Below are positions 61,029-62,181 of a stretch of 62,181 bases of DNA, piece after piece. Position 1 is the stretch's first letter. Each line of letters begins with the position of its first letter. The stretch lies in contig JAILQQ010000129.1 in NCBI GenBank assembly GCA_024698885.1, positions 1 to 62,181 on the forward strand, given 5' to 3'. The position numbers and the translations under genes are program-made. The notes under the pieces are model-generated. The model was not told where the DNA came from. It saw nothing but the letters and a program-made list of their open reading frames with translations, and did not search any database. The DNA comes from Lachnospiraceae bacterium (GTDB taxonomy: Bacteria > Bacillota > Clostridia > Lachnospirales > Lachnospiraceae).

Positions 61029-62181
61029 CGGGGCGACATAATCCGTACGTCGTGTGCTATAGATATGTTGGCGTAAAGCTCGTCGTCGTTACGAGGAGGA
61101 GAAATATGCGTTTCGCCGATTTCGTGCCTGTACCACAGCTTCGTGTTTCCGGCACCGGTCACATCATTGCCATCGTAGTACACGGTGGTATTGGGCTCCG
61201 TCACCACACCCGGGAGGGCGTAAGACAAGGGAATATCCATCCACAGCCTTTCATCGTCCTCGTTCAGCTTGATGACCTTAAACTCCACCCAGTCGTCGAG
61301 CTTCCCGTCATCGCCGGTGATCGCGATACGGTGCACACCCGGCTCCAATACAATGGTGTTCTCGCCGGATGTCAGTGTATTACTGTCCACCTTTGCCGTA
61401 AAGCTGACATTCGTTACCTTCGTGCCGTTCTTCTTAATCACGAGCTTAGACCGGTTAATGCTAACACCGCTTTCCGACCAGGCAAGCTCATTATCCGCGT
61501 CAAGCCAGATATTCGTCCGCCCCGGCCAGTCATACTCCACCGTATACTCCGATACGATAACATTCACCTTGAAGCTGTAGTCCTTATAGTTGGGCGCATC
61601 CTTGGCCTCCACGGTGATCACAGCCGATGTTCCCGCGGACTTCCCGCTGTTGGTGCTAAAGCTCAGCGTATTCTCCGTGCTCTCTGCCGGAAGTGTACTG
61701 ATCAGGCCGCTTGTGTCATCTTTGGTAAAATAGTATTTTGCGCCGTTCGGGAGTGCGGGAAGCGTGATCGTATACTCGCCCGCCTTGTTCCCCGGAACGT
61801 ACTTCGTGATATCCGGGATCTGTGAGGACTGATAACAGTCCCTCTTTCCTATATCAACCGTGACGCTTTCCGGAGTTGTGTCTCTGTGAAAATCATCGCC
61901 GTCAACCATATACCATACATAGTAGGTTCCCACGTTGGTGGCTTTGGGGATGGATGTGGTATAAAGGTTATCCGCGGGGGCGGTGGTTGCATTTTCGCCG
62001 AGGGCATAGTACATCGTGCCTCCGGTCGCCTCGCCTGTAACGGTCACCAGAGGCTTCTCCGTCCCATCGTAGGTGCGGTTGTTTGCGGTGACTGTTGCTG
62101 CAACAGCATTCGCCTTGCTGAGCGTTATCTTGACATTGACTGTGGAATCGGCATAGTTCGTAGAACTGATGGTCACGGGCA
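61025..62181 (-). CDS. N-terminal-side fragment of the giant repeat surface protein, cut by the window edge
   Basis: About 385 codons up to the end of the window, without a start or signal peptide, so the gene continues outside. It contains MBG/YDG-type repeats (ATVTANNRTYDGTEKPLVTVTG, GTMYYALGENATTAP) and ends ..ANISIAHDVRIMSPR at a TGA just where the middle piece begins. The frame change must lie between about 61025 and 61097. About 190 residues here (61555-62090) are similar to residues encoded at 58400-58990, so the two pieces share repeated modules. Confidence 0.75.
   Translation of the reverse strand, partial: PVTISSTNYADSTVNVKITLSKANAVAATVTANNRTYDGTEKPLVTVTGEATGGTMYYALGENATTAPADNLYTTSIPKATNVGTYYVWYMVDGDDFHRDTTPESVTVDIGKRDCYQSSQIPDITKYVPGNKAGEYTITLPALPNGAKYYFTKDDTSGLISTLPAESTENTLSFSTNSGKSAGTSAVITVEAKDAPNYKDYSFKVNVIVSEYTVEYDWPGRTNIWLDADNELAWSESGVSINRSKLVIKKNGTKVTNVSFTAKVDSNTLTSGENTIVLEPGVHRIAITGDDGKLDDWVEFKVIKLNEDDERLWMDIPLSYALPGVVTEPNTTVYYDGNDVTGAGNTKLWYRHEIGETHISPPRNDDELYANISIAHDVRIMSPR

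Noticed and set aside
60354-61076. A 240-codon plus-strand open frame opposite the giant surface protein
   Set aside because: The minus strand encodes the Cys-rich region with clear repeated strands; the plus frame has no recognisable motif or ribosome site.
61025-61097. Programmed frameshift in the giant gene
   Set aside because: No slippery heptamer followed by a stable stem is visible at the break, and a second single-base break exists at 56218-56222; errors or mutation are simpler.

Overview
The window looks like a chromosomal segment from a low-to-mid GC Clostridia genome, most likely a gut member of the Lachnospiraceae. The reasons are the gene orders rpsF-ssb-rpsR / gdpP-rplI-dnaB and mtaB-ireB-ruvX-DUF1292-rnj-ylbF, Gram-positive surface proteins built from InlB-type repeats, BspA-type leucine-rich repeats and cell-wall-binding repeats, and the absence of any outer-membrane gene. 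Family names come from sequence motifs and remembered family knowledge; no database search was run.

Layout. 139-5787 (minus): tRNA modification (trmR-like, mtaB), RNase J, ruvX, ireB and small partners. 6216-6446 (plus): an HPr-like protein without the active-site histidine. 6731-12028 (minus): dnaB, rplI, gdpP, rpsR, ssb, rpsF. 12318-16135 (minus): a sirtuin, a MaoC-like hydratase, an acyl carrier protein, a DUF4910 peptidase-like protein and an AAC(3)-like acyltransferase. 16199-20301 (minus): a membrane-anchored trigger-factor-like foldase, an O-antigen-ligase-like protein, plsY and an acetyltransferase. 20735-28840 (minus): gdhA, an NhaC-type antiporter and a 1560-residue surface protein. 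29154-31777 (plus): a MerR-type regulator, a PH-domain protein and an OFA-type MFS transporter. 32005-38316 (minus): a polytopic membrane protein, thiI, a NifS-type desulfurase, rsmE and prmA. 38530-39612 (plus): manC. 39799-46668 (minus): a DUF3048 lipoprotein, a fused nadD-nadE and a GguAB/ChvE-type sugar ABC transporter. 46936-49802 (plus): a GT2 glycosyltransferase and a GT-C-like membrane protein. 49948-55424 (minus): an RpiB-like isomerase, araA, an unrecognised 801-residue protein and a GNAT. 55471 to the window end (minus): a giant repeat surface protein split into three frames.

The most unusual content lies between, and sometimes inside, the genes. At least six kinds of palindromic repeat are present. 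Family A is a unit of three hairpins (H1-H2-H3 plus an ATTTCC tail) at about fifteen places. Its stems differ between copies by matched changes on both arms, so the folded form appears to be maintained. Ends of family A supply the stop codons of dnaB, rsmE, the MaoC gene and the RpiB-like gene. Stop codons of the DUF1292 and DUF3048 genes lie in elements of other families. One family A copy is translated in frame inside prmA, and an unrelated multi-hairpin element (family F) is translated in frame inside the membrane protein gene at 32005-33879. A population of palindromes that places itself at gene ends and can become protein is the best candidate here for an undescribed system.

Functional links. 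The ChvE-GguAB transporter, araA and the RpiB-like gene point to pentose or mixed monosaccharide use. ManC, the GT2/GT-C pair, the ligase-like protein and the ACP/AAC(3)/DUF4910 genes suggest surface glycan assembly. The giant proteins at 24158-28840 and from 55471 onward would be displayed on that surface.
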